Part shown: positions 10,671 to 20,942 of the stretch, one piece after another
Position numbering within the stretch: the stretch's first letter is position 1
How the letters are laid out: the number at the start of each line of letters is the position of its first letter
Notes under the pieces: generated by a model
Seen by the model: the letters and a program-made list of their open reading frames with translations, nothing else
What the model was told of the DNA's origin: nothing
Databases searched by the model: none
Source: Cerioporus squamosus
Taxonomy: Eukaryota; Basidiomycota; Agaricomycetes; Polyporales; Polyporaceae
Length of the DNA: 29,442 nt
Assembly (NCBI GenBank): GCA_022592435.1
Contig: JABYQS010000337.1
Coordinates: 1 to 29,442 of the forward strand
Direction of reading: 5' to 3'
Made by a program: the position numbers and the translations under genes

Positions 10671-11064
10671 CGCGAAGGCGTCAGTTAGGCTCTACGAAAC
10701 GGCTTGGCCAACTGATGGCTTTGGCGCTGTGTGTGGCGGGAGTCATGCATGCATCAGACCACAGACTGACAGCCAGGCTTTCGCGAGCTTTTGCTCGGTG
10801 GCTGAGGTTAATCCTATCAATGCTACGCATCGCCGGGCTGCCCGCAGTGTTTCGGGGCGCGTCCCGATTCTCGACAGTATCTGACGAAGCGTTTGGCAGC
10901 AGCGAGCAGGTCCAGCCGGGCTGCCCGACTTGCACAAGGCTTCCTTCGACAGGCGTCCAAGGACCAACAGAGCTCTGTGCGCCGCCGCCCATGGGCGCGT
11001 CGTATGCAAATTCAAGACGGCTGCCGCCCTTGATTTCAATGTCGACTTGCAACTTCCTGGACTA

Positions 11065-11085
11065 CATGCTGCATGCTGCATGCTG
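11065..11085. repeat. 7-bp tandem repeat (CATGCTG)3
   Basis: Three perfect copies of CATGCTG, about 40 bp outside the left arm of the inverted repeat that starts at 11127. Confidence 0.85.
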
Positions 11086-11126
11086 CCCGCGATCTATCGG
11101 GACGCCGACGCCTGGGGGTCTGACTT

Positions 11127-11514
11127 AGTAGGGCTGCTCAATTCTTCTGGACGCTGGACGCTGGACGCACTGAGAGCTCGTTGATGGAGGTGATGGTCAC
11201 AAGCGACAGTAGCCGAGCACCTCCTCCGACCTAACGGGCGCTCCCCAATATCCTTGCAGAACACCCTCTTCCCGTGATTTGTACGCCCTGCTGAACCATG
11301 CAGAGAACAGCGAGGAAGGATTCACGAACACAGCCTTTTTTCTGCATCTTCCTGCGTTCCCTATGAGGTGCTATAGAGCTTTCCGTCGAGGCTGCAGTGC
11401 AGAAAGCAGGTATACTCGCCGCCTTGCCGAGTGGTCGGCTCGTATCGCTTACGCCATCAAAAGGCTCTGAGAGCGTCCAGCGTCCAGCGTCCAGAAGAAT
11501 TGAGCAGCCCTACT
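11127..11514. repeat. Inverted repeat with 42-bp perfect arms; candidate non-autonomous element
   Basis: The left arm 11127-11168 begins AGTAGGGCTGCTCAATTC and ends with three TGGACGC units. The right arm 11473-11514 is its perfect reverse complement, starting with three GCGTCCA units. Similarity continues imperfectly some 9 bp inside each arm. The loop is about 304 bp and has no supported gene. The size and layout fit a MITE-like or foldback element, or a hairpin produced by local inverted duplication. No clear target-site duplication is visible directly outside the arms, so the mobile-element reading is only tentative. Confidence 0.75.
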
Positions 11515-11858
11515 CTGTCGCCCTCACTCACGTACGTCCATTGTCCAACGTTAACGTTACGCTTGCGGAATATATCACCTCGTGGCCTCCGCTGGGGCAC
11601 TAGGTAGCAGTACTGACGCCGTCATTTGCGCTCGCGATTCGAAAACACCCGCAAGGCAGTGTGGCTGCGGGAGCGCGCTGAGTCGCTCTATGTGGGATTG
11701 CAGTTACCTCGGTGGTTCAGAGCGTGCGGCGAATACGTATGATACGCAGACGAGGGCTTGGGTATCTCGCATTCGGCGCCGCCAGGACCCTGAGTCTGCG
11801 CCCGACGATCGACGGTCCAGGCGAGACGTACGCTGAAGGCTGCCGTCCTCCGTGGCAG

Positions 11859-11873
11859 AGCAGCAGCAGCAGC
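11859..11873. repeat. (AGC)5 microsatellite
   Basis: Five perfect AGC units in intergenic DNA. Confidence 0.85.
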
Positions 11874-12459
11874 ATGCAGCAATTCATCTCTCGTGCGCCT
11901 CGAGGCATCTCGGGGAGAACTTGGGCGGGCGAGGGGCGTGCATTAATACCCGTCCGGCTCGCGGATGCGCGGTCCTGCTGAGAGTGTTCTCTGCAACGGA
12001 CAGATGCTTATCAATCCTCAATTGTCCCCACCGCAACGTAACACCAGCAGCAAGAGGCCGTTACGAAAGCGGCAGCGACAAAGGGAGATGCGAAGTTTGG
12101 AACTGGACCCGATGCCGACGCTCACGGTTCGCAGTGGCGCGCGCATGCAGACGACCGGCATCCTGGTACATACATACCCACAATCTTGACCTTGGCTTAG
12201 GCGGGGCCACGAGCGACAGAAGACACCTCACGTCCTCTCGCCTCGTGCACGGGAGAAGGTGCAACGCTGGGAGTCTAGACGACGGACGAGCGGTGGAGAT
12301 TGAAGAAGGCGCGTCGCCCTCTCCTTCGCCGCTGTACGTACTAGTACATGACCCTTCCTGATGTGCAGCAGGCCACGGGGCTCGGGATCTCAAGCTCAAC
12401 GCTTGGGATCGCAGGATGTCGGCGACTCGGCGACGCTGCTGGGGGCTGCTGCGATGACG

Positions 12460-12490
12460 GGATGGTGGATGGTGGATGGTGGATGGTGGA
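12460..12490. repeat. 7-bp tandem repeat (GGATGGT), about 4.4 copies
   Basis: Four perfect copies of GGATGGT plus a partial fifth. Confidence 0.9.
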
Positions 12491-12828
12491 ATGCGCCGTG
12501 AGCGGTGTACATATGTCGTTGGTCTTCCTCGCTTACTTTCTGAATTTCCTCCAAATTTCCGGGGGGTTCGAAGCGCATGACAGGAAGATAATCTGATATA
12601 GCATGTCGTGAGCGCTGCGCGTGCGTGGCGTCGTGCGAAGGAAGATACGCAGAGTTTCGTCCCAAACCTCGAACGTCAACGACAGCCTCTTCATCGCCGG
12701 CAAGTTCGTCGAAGCGGGACGTCGCTGAGCGGCCGCTGAGCGTTGTACGTTGAACGTTGAGCTAGGGCACTAAAAGCTGACAGGAGGACTCAAAGATCAC
12801 GCGGGCATCGCGGACGCAGGGAGCACTG

Positions 12829-13175
12829 CGCATGCCGTATCTCATCTCGGGGAACCCGCTTTTCCAGTCTACATGAGCTTGCAGATACATGCCGAGCGGG
12901 CCTCGGCGGACTTACGTGTGAGTTACTGCTTGGGACTCGAGAGTCGGGAGCTCACCACTGTTGTTGAATGTGCGAAGGACTCAGTGGGACGTCGGACGTG
13001 CAGTGGTAGATCGCGGTCGCGTTCAGGCTGGGAAGCCTCCAGCACCATGTGCGAAATCAGCGGACCCAGTAGAGTTGGACCTGAGGTGCGATCCCACTTA
13101 CGTCCGACCTCCATGGCCCATCATTCCCTTCCCATGACGCGTCCGGAACCGGCAGCAAGCCAGCGCGGGCCCGTA
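12829..13175 (-). pseudogene. Decayed fragment resembling a basidiomycete aspartic-protease-like secreted protein
   Basis: Reading the minus strand from 13175 downward, one frame gives LLPVPDASWEGNDGPWRSD. Close after it, in changing frames, come SGIAPQVQ, SNSTGSADF, MVLEASQPERDRDLPLHV with ESFAHSTTV, and further on DWKSGFPEMRYG. The order matches the N-terminal part of a family of secreted aspartic-protease-like proteins that I recall as common in Agaricomycetes (NDGPW, then a VGTPxQ-like motif, STSGxxTW, a DRDC region, and a G-Y-G segment). At least two frame changes are needed, and positions where I expect cysteines carry other residues. No start codon, signal peptide or C-terminal half is found. 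The match rests on memory of the family pattern, so it is moderate evidence only. Confidence 0.4.
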
Positions 13176-16100
13176 CGTACGTGGAAATACTACTGGACAA
13201 AAACAAAGATATGTATGTATTGCAGCTGCGTGCGTGCGCCGTCGATGTCCAACTGAGAGCCTTGGGAACACCGGGTCTTACGTGAAGCGTTCGACCTTGG
13301 CTGCCAAATTGATATCCATGCGATCGACACCGGGCTCCTGCAGTACCGCCTCTGAGTCGCAAGCTTCGAAGACCCCGCCGGGATCGCGGGGCGGGCGTAG
13401 GGTGAACGCCGAGTATCGTGGGATGGGGGGATAGAAGTTGGGACATGGTCCAGGACGCATCGACTTCTCGAGACGGAAGCCCACCCATGAGCCATGTCGC
13501 GCCAACGCTTCGGGTGCTCGGGTTTAGAGCGGCATCATCCGGCGGGGTGTCGATGTCGATGTGCGGGAGACGGGGGGATGGGAAGATCAGGAATTGTGGA
13601 CAGCGGACGGCGAGGTGACCGCGCTGAGGTGGAGTCGGGGATGACAGGATATCGCAATCTACATAGGCAGGCGGAGTTGACAGTGTGGACGTATCGGTGG
13701 CCGGGTGATCACATATCGAACGACTTGCAATGGATGAGTGCGTCGGCTCGTGAGCGAGGGTGTGTTGACAACTTGAGGGTGCGCGGGCTGTCCAGTAGTC
13801 CAAACTGGATCACCACTCCGACGACATGTTTTGGACCGTTCGGACCAAACCCGAGGGCGGTCTGAATGCGGCAACATTGAAGTTCAAGTTCATTTCCGCG
13901 GGACACCAGGACATGGAAGTGTGGTCGTTGATTCTGATCATGATACGGGGAGAGAACAGGAGAGAACATATGCTTGGACGACACCGGTAGGAGATGCATC
14001 ATGCTCCCGCGGCATTAGATGCGAATATGCGAGCATCGTATTCGTAGCATGATGCGCCATCCCCGCCCCGCCAGATACTTCGTCGGGTTTGCATCCGAGC
14101 CTGTCTGGACTTGAGGTTCGTCATGCGATGCAGAAGCACGCCGTGATCGGTGATACTCGTGACATTGACAGCCATTGACCGTCCCGAACGCAGCGGTCGG
14201 CGGCCATATTCTTTGGAGGAGATGAAGCCCATCACCGCGGCAACCTAGATGATGATCGTGACAGACTGCACGTTAGTTCGAGCACTGGCAATCGCACGAC
14301 TTGCGAGAGAGATGCACGCCGATTGACACTGCTCGCACGGAAGACACCACCACATTGCCGGACTTGAGCACGGCGACTGGTACTGTAGCTTGTCGCGCCC
14401 CGACGGTGCATGGATGCGTTGAGGGCACGGCGAATGATCCTGTCCAGACTTGCTCCAGAAGTCCACTGACCCGGCGGTGCCAGGACGGTCCTTCAATAAT
14501 CCAAGGTTCAAGAGTTTGTTCCGCGGTGTGTATGGAGGAGTAGGGAACAAGATGTCAGTTGATGTCGGTGACTTGAATACTAGAAGCAGCGCGTACTGGC
14601 CGTTCGTTCGCCGATAGGACAAGCCGCACAGTGGGTCGGACACAGAGCCGCCATGGAGCCACGATGGTGCAGGAGGATACTAAACGGCGTCTTGCCAGAA
14701 TACAGAAACGGAAGGCAGAAGACCAGCTGGATATGCGGAGGCGGAGGTAGACGAGTTCGCCAAGAGGAAGACGGTGTACAACCCGAACTAGTGACTCGTG
14801 TATCTATGTTGTGGGCCATATGAGTGAAGGTCGGAGAAGTGGAGGTCAAGAAAAGGGACGGGCCGAGACACCGCTGCGCTCAATCATAATCGACGGCGAT
14901 CGAGCTGGCAGCTGCGCCGCTCTCCGAGAGCCCAGCGGAGAGGTGACGTCGTCCAAAGCTTCCCGTTCGCAAGTGACAGAAGCACGCCCTCTCCAGCACG
15001 CACGGACCCGGCGGACCAGGGTTGTTCCAGGATGAATGCGTACTGTGACTGACAGCGTTTCGACGAGACGTATGTATGCCTGTCGTGTCTGCCGACCGCG
15101 TTCAATTCCTACGTCGGCCGGGCAAAACCCACGCATACATGTCTGCCACGGTATTCCCCAAGGAAGCTGCATCCGTCACTGTCGGCGGAGCCGGACAGCG
15201 TCGACTGTCAGCTCCAGGTCAATGCCGGTGATTGGCAGGGGACGCACCGGTGTTTTGGTCGACAGACAGCTGCGGGAGCAGTCTATTGATTGCGTCGATG
15301 CTATCGACGCACTACGTCCGTGGGCAATCACGTGTGTGCATGGGCATCGAACTTCAACATATGGAGACGAAGAGGACGGCAGGGGCGATCGAGGGCGCGC
15401 CGATGGCGGAGGCCTGCGTGCAGCGAGCGGCCGGACGCGCTGCAGGCTTTGGTAACCGGAGGACAGGATGAACGATGCTCGGAACAGCAGCGGCCGTGCT
15501 GTATGATGCCCGCCGACGCCCCCGCCGTCGAAAGTGGCTCGTCATCGTGCACGATCCGCACACGAGCCGGGCGGCGTGCCTTGGGGTCTGCACGGCCGGG
15601 AGCACGATCGCCGACAAGGACGGCCAAGCTCGCGCGCACGCCAGGCTGCTCGCTCCCGCAGCCTCGTGGCCGCCGACGCCGACGCCGTCGTGGGTTCCCA
15701 GGCGCGTGACGTCAGCGCCTTCCACGGGGGGCAGGGCGCGCGCCAAATCGGGCTGGGGAAGCGCACCGGGATCCGCGCCCGGGGACGTGGGCTTCGCGCA
15801 AAAGGGCCGCACGCACCCCCAGGCACGGACACGCAAGAGAGAAGCGGAGGGCGCGATCGGGGCTCGGGGGCGAGCAGGAAGCTGCAGATGAGTGCAGATG
15901 GCATGCGGGCTGCAGCACGCTCCCGCCCCTCGCTCGCTTGCGGTCGCCGCCGGAGGATGGCACTGAGGGAGAAAGGGCCCGGGCACGCCGAGCGCGGGTG
16001 CGAGAGCCTGAAGAAGCAGCGTGCGCACGTCATCCGGGCAAATCGTCGGGCTCGCGGGGCTGTCGCTCGGGTGTGCCTGCGCTTCTCGCGCTGCGAGGGA

Positions 16101-16239
16101 CGAGCAGTCCAGGGCACCCGCGGCCCTAGTAGAAGGCGAGTGAGTGGGAGAAGACGACAGGCAGCGTCGGGATATGAGCGTGCACTCACACGTCGCTGGC
16201 TAATCGATGATGGCCCCCTGGCAAGAGGGGCAGCGACAG
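13176..16239. other. Gene-poor stretch with possible decayed minus-strand coding pieces
   Basis: Several minus-strand frames read like protein without being joinable: around 13278-13480 (EKSMRPGPCPNFYPPIPRYS, then VDRMDINLAAKVERFT directly before a GTAAGA donor), around 14115-14235 (MAVNVTSITDHGVLLHRMT), around 14280-14400 (ATVPVAVLKSGNVVVSSVRA) and around 14930-15050 (GSVRAGEGVLLSLANGKLW). They may be pieces of one or more broken genes that read toward 12.9 kb, but none has a recognised family. From 15.3 to 16.2 kb the sequence is very GC-rich and shows nothing I can support. Confidence 0.25.
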
Positions 16240-16523
16240 CATTGCAAGGTTAGCATTCGCGAGTCGCGGCTCCGACGATTGCTCCCAGCGGCGTAGGTTC
16301 TGGGGCCAAGGGGCGGGGAGTCGAGTACTAGTGCTGAGTACATTGGGAAGACCGGATTGCGACCGCACTGCTGGAAGAAAGGCGGACGCAGCTGGGACAT
16401 CGCAATGGTGATTGCACCCAGCTGCAACCCCCCGAGTCGCCAAGGCAAGAAGGACGTCAGTCAGCTTTCGAACGTCCGCCACCCCGAGAAGACATAGATA
16501 GGCACGCACCCCAAGATAGCACC
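16240..16523. repeat. Diverged tandem duplication, copy A
   Basis: Starts CATTGCAAGGTT, then has the blocks GTCGCGGCTCCG, GCTCCCAGC with GCGTAGGTT, GCACCCAGCTGC and GCCAAGGCAAG, and ends near ACCCCAAGATAG. The same blocks occur in the same order in 16536-16866. No coding frame is shared convincingly between copies. Confidence 0.7.
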
Positions 16524-16535
16524 TGATTGCTGATT

Positions 16536-16866
16536 CATTGCAAGGTTCAGATGCACTCGTCGCGGCTCCGGAGAATGCGAATGCTCCCAGCTGCGTAGGT
16601 TGCGGGGCTAGGGGAGAGTACTGTCAACGCGCGTCCGGGCGACCGCGTATGTCGTGCTCCCTGCGAAGAGGCCAGACCGCGTCGCTCCACGACAGAGGGA
16701 GGGGTGCGTACGCAGGAACCATAACATGTCGATGGCGACTGCACCCAGCTGCCCCGGCACCCCTCCGCGTCGCTGCCGCCAAGGCAAGGTGTCGCGTCCA
16801 TGTCAGCATTCGATGAATGTGCACGGCTCGGACGAAACATAGGCACGTACCCCAAGATAGACACCT
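16536..16866. repeat. Diverged tandem duplication, copy B
   Basis: Second copy of the unit at 16240-16523, offset by about 296 bp at the start and about 340 bp at the end, so it carries extra bases in the middle. The conserved blocks are separated by clearly diverged sequence, so the duplication is old. Confidence 0.7.
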
Positions 16867-17632
16867 CGTCCGGTTCCAAACAATTTAAATCGTGAAGACG
16901 GGGGGAGATCAAGGGTAGGAACGTCGCATGCGGGCATACCGTGCCACTGCGCCGCGCGAAGCCATCGATACCGCCGGGCCCAACGTCCTCTTCTCCACTC
17001 TGCGCAGTCTGCCCGGACGGCAAGACGCGGCCGTCGAATTCGAAGGACTTCAGAAAGCCTGAGGCCTGAGGACCTAGCTCGCCCCTCGGCCGAGTGCGCA
17101 CAGCCATCGTGCGCTGCGCCTGCTGCCGTACGTGCCCTGGGATGTGAGCAAGTGCGCGTCCGACCGGCGACAGGTGGTCACACTTGACCACCCTCCTCGG
17201 ATGGAAGCCCGTGAAGCTGCGGGCGGGAGGCGTGAGGGATTGATCTGTAGTAATAGAATGGCAGTGTCAGTGTCCGCAGCGCGCACGACTCTCAGTCAGT
17301 TTTAGAGAGATCGGCAGCTTGCAACTCGCTAGCACGAATCCGAATGTCGAAGCGCGGACGCAGATGAGTATTCCCCTCTCCGGATCCATCGTCGCAGCTC
17401 GCGGTTCGCGGGAGGCAGCCGGACGTAGGGCGAACGAGAAGGCCAGAAGCGCAAGCCGCCGCCCGCCGGGGTCGGGGAGAAGCTGGCCAGCCTGGCAGCG
17501 CGCGGGCCCAGAGCTCAGAATAGCAGGAGAACTCGGTGCCTTGGGAAAGGTCACGTGGGCTGCGTTCAAGGTGTGCGAGCGCGGGTCAGGCACCCCCGGA
17601 CGACGTCGTCAGTCGGAGGGATGTACTCGTAC

Positions 17633-17662
17633 GAGTGCGAGTGCGAGTGCGAGTGCGAGTGC
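17633..17662. repeat. (GAGTGC)5 tandem repeat
   Basis: Five perfect 6-bp units, directly preceded by GTACTCGTAC. Confidence 0.9.
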
Positions 17663-18324
17663 GATGTTCTAGTACACGCGTATACCGGATACCGGGGTCC
17701 CCACGCTCGGAGTTAGGGACCGCGTGTGATACGGGCATGCATCGGGATCGTCAGTGCACGCTTTCGGGGCTCGGGGAGCACCAAGGTACCAGGGGAGAGC
17801 GGACGAAGGAACCTCGAGCAGCTCGAGGCTCGAGAGGGGAATCGGGGACTACTGATACTATCGGGCATCAGCAGAAGCCCTCGCGCCATCGTCGTCCGTC
17901 CAAGGTGCTCGCGCGCGCGTCGCGCAGGCTTGCGGAGGAGCGTCCACGCGCGGGCCACGGGAGCGCGACGATGCGCCTCGAGGCTTCCCGAAGAGGCAGG
18001 AGCGCCTTCCGGGTAGGGCTGCGGAGGACGAGTCCGCGGACCGGAGGAAATTTACGAGACTGGACAGGTCGCGGGAAGGACGGGCTTGGGAGAGTATGAG
18101 GTGGATAGGTCGGGATTGTGTAGCAAGCTTCCGCGAATGGCGGCTTCGAGCTGGGGGCCTGACCGGCCCCCCTTCTTGATGCCCTGATGCACGATGCACG
18201 ATGTACGAGACGACGCCCGATGCACCGGGAGGACGGCGCAGTGCGCGCACCCCGGTTGTGCTGAGTGCTATATCGAGCCTTGGGAGTGCGGCCTCGAGTC
18301 TTCAGGCTTCGGGGCTGACAGGTC

Positions 18325-18352
18325 TTGAACGTTGGACGTCCTGGACGTTCAA
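18325..18352. other. Dyad-symmetry element
   Basis: TTGAACGT at 18325-18332 and ACGTTCAA at 18345-18352 are perfect inverted 8-bp arms, with the palindrome GGACGTCC (18334-18341) between them. It could be a binding site or a small hairpin. No adjacent gene is supported, so a regulatory role is only a possibility. Confidence 0.4.
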
Positions 18353-19117
18353 CGGCTGATAACGTGGGCGGGTCACGCCGACGCGGGCGTCGAGCACCGT
18401 GCCACGCGTTTGGGCTCGACGTACGTGGCCCTGACTCCTGAGTCGAGACTCTCAGAGAGGCGGTACGGGCATTGTATGGAGATAGGGATACGCTGGCTGT
18501 GGGGGACTCCGGAGGTAAGGTTGACGTACTGCACATTCGTCGAGCGCGGCGCACACCCAGCTGGCGGAGCAGGCACCGGAGTCTCGAGCCATTCATTGTG
18601 AAACGGAGTGCACGCTGGAGCCTTTGCAAGGATGCCGGTGCACCAGGGGACGTGCCGCCGGTTTCCGAGTCGCCTGGCACATGTAAGTAGATGCAGATCC
18701 GCGCGAAAAGTGCACCGACAGGTTATGGATCGCCGACAATGCAGACCCGGGGCCGCTCGCTCTCCCTGTCTTGCGCTCGACAGGAGAACGAGAGGCCTCG
18801 GACCTCATGCCTCAGGCCTCAGGGACGCAGACGTCGAGGATCCCTGCAGTGTACACCCAAGCGCTGCGCCCACAGATCGCGTGAACCCCGAACTCCATCC
18901 TGTCCTGCCATATCTTGCAGAGTTCAGTACACGCTCGTATGTCATGTCATATGTTTGCGGAAAAGCGGAGCGAGAGCGACCTGCAGAGACAGCCTCCGGG
19001 GTTCTGGCTGTGCATTTGCGCGCTGGGCCCTGGGGTGAGTGATTGTGGCGACCTGTACAGACGCACATAGAACTGAGTAGAGACACAAGCCACCAGAGAT
19101 TCAGAAGTAACACCGGG

Positions 19118-19135
19118 AGCAGCAGCAGCAGCAGC
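19118..19135. repeat. (AGC)6 microsatellite
   Basis: Six perfect AGC units. Confidence 0.85.
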
Positions 19136-20920
19136 ACCTCAGCACCACCCCCACTTGGCACTGATCGCTATCGCCATCTCCAGGACGACGGGGCGGCGCG
19201 GGCGGCAGAGCGAATTCTAAACCCTGCAGACGCGTCCTCTCGAGGGATTCCGGGAAGGAAGGAAGTATCGCGGCGAGAACGCGTGCGTCCAGTCCGTACC
19301 ACACACGCCCGACGTCCGAGGCGCGTCCCTTCCTGCAGTACTGGCAGCATCTGCATCTGCATCTGTGGCCGAGAAGCGAGCGAGCGAAGCCCCCTTCCGC
19401 GCGGGCCGTCGACGCATCGACGCACTTGTCGGCTTGAGTGGCAAGTGGCAGGCGAGAACTGCAGGTGCGGGGAGGCCAGCAATGCGGGGAGGCAAGCGTA
19501 ATGGGCGTGTGGCGGGGAGATGGGGGGTGTGCGCGAGGCCGGATATCATCCCAATGTGCCGAACTGGATCTTCTCGCCGGCTTCCGCAACCGGGCGAAGG
19601 CCCATAGCTAGGAGAAAGATCGCAGAACGCAGGACGCAGAAGGGGGTGAGGGGAAAGGGGAAGGACAAAGGAGCGGACAGAAGCGTCGACTGGCACGGAA
19701 GCGCAGCACTCTGCTTCTGCATAATGAAAAGCGGCCTTGGGGGCTCCGGCGGGCTTACTCGGGCCTGCGCCGCGCCGGGGTGCTGGTTACAGCCGTGCGG
19801 GCTGGGTTCCAGGTTCGGGGTGAGAGGTGAGAGGCGTTCGGTGATCCTGGATGCACGGTGCTTCACGGAGACGGGGATTCGAGTTTGGGAGCCTATAGCG
19901 TGAGCTTCAGCGATGGGTGCAGCAGGTACCTGCAATGAGGAAGGGTCGAACCGGAGACGCGTGATGCTTGGTATTCGAACGCAAACACAAAGTTAGCAGC
20001 AGCCAAGAGCGATATCGATACGGATGTAAGGTAAGTTCCAGTCCTAGCGAGGGCGGGCGAGCGGTAACTCCGTAGCCCTGTCCGTGAGGTGGTGTTGTGG
20101 TGCCGGGGTGTGGCCGTGGCCGCTCGCCGCGGCAGAGAGCGCCGCACTGGGTTCCCATCAGGCAGAGCGATTGTCCCGATTGTCCCAGGCGTGACCGTGT
20201 GCATCTTCGTCCGATGGATCCAGCAGGAGCATGCGCAGCATCAGCAGTGAGTAGAGGTCGGAGATCGAGTGTCAAGTAATGCACTTACCATCCCATTAAC
20301 CGCTCCATCGTGCACCCGAGCTGGGCCTTGCGGCTCAAGATCTCAGGACGTGCTCCACTCGTCCAAACGGGCGGAAACCCACACATGGCGTCTGGAGTTG
20401 TGCGTCGCGTTGTGCCGAAGATAGCAGAGTTAGGGTTCGACGTATACGTACCAACGCCGACGTCGAGACGTCCAACATTATTCGTGTGGCGATCTTCCTG
20501 GGACTAGCGTTGAATACTTGGTCAACTGGGTGCGAGAGCCCTTTGCGGGGTTGGGGCGGAGCGAAGGCGGCAGGGGGCGCGGAGATTCTCAATCTCTCTT
20601 ACCGCAACCGTACGCAGGACGCGCGAGATTTTTGTAGCAACCGGTACCCGGGAGCAGTGCCCCTAGTTATGCAAGTAGCCTAAGACAGTCTGAGGACTCC
20701 TCGTCAGTGACGATGACGGTCTCGATGCGAACCATACGAACCATACAGGCACGTAGGAGTATGCGCAACCTCGCAAAGCGGCCAGGCCTCGGCGCGGGAT
20801 GACCGGCGTGTGGCTTCTGGGCGAGACGAATAGCGCGCGTGGTTCCGAGCGACAAGTGCTGCGTGTCCGCATTCGATATGACGATATGAGAGGGTGCGAT
20901 CGGGCCCAGATGGGAGATTG

Positions 20921-20942
20921 TGGCTGGTGGCTGGTGGCTGGT
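20921..20942. repeat. 7-bp tandem repeat (TGGCTGG)3
   Basis: Three perfect copies of TGGCTGG plus one base. Confidence 0.85.

Larger units (their letters stand above)
9901..12828. other. Gene-poor stretch; no gene supported
   Basis: Open frames exist on both strands, as expected from high GC, but none gives a recognisable motif, biased codon use or a joinable exon set. A 111-codon plus frame at 10199-10534 has ordinary composition but no features. The stretch holds short tandem arrays (10653, 11065, 11859, 12460) and the inverted repeat 11127-11514, listed separately. At 12663-12726 one plus frame reads NVNDSLFIAGKFVEAG, too short to name. Confidence 0.4.

Noticed and set aside
11418..11480. 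Possible class II tRNA: TTGCCGAGTGG resembles a tRNA A box
   Set aside because: No B box (GGTTCGANNCC-like) follows at a suitable distance and no acceptor stem closes around it.
12663..12726. Plus-strand piece NVNDSLFIAGKFVEAG, reminiscent of an aldehyde dehydrogenase N-terminus
   Set aside because: Too short, stops soon after, and no catalytic motif of that family occurs downstream.
17868..18680. 270-codon minus-strand open frame
   Set aside because: Arg/Ser/Pro-rich composition typical of chance frames in GC-rich DNA, no domain, no codon bias distinct from the opposite frames.
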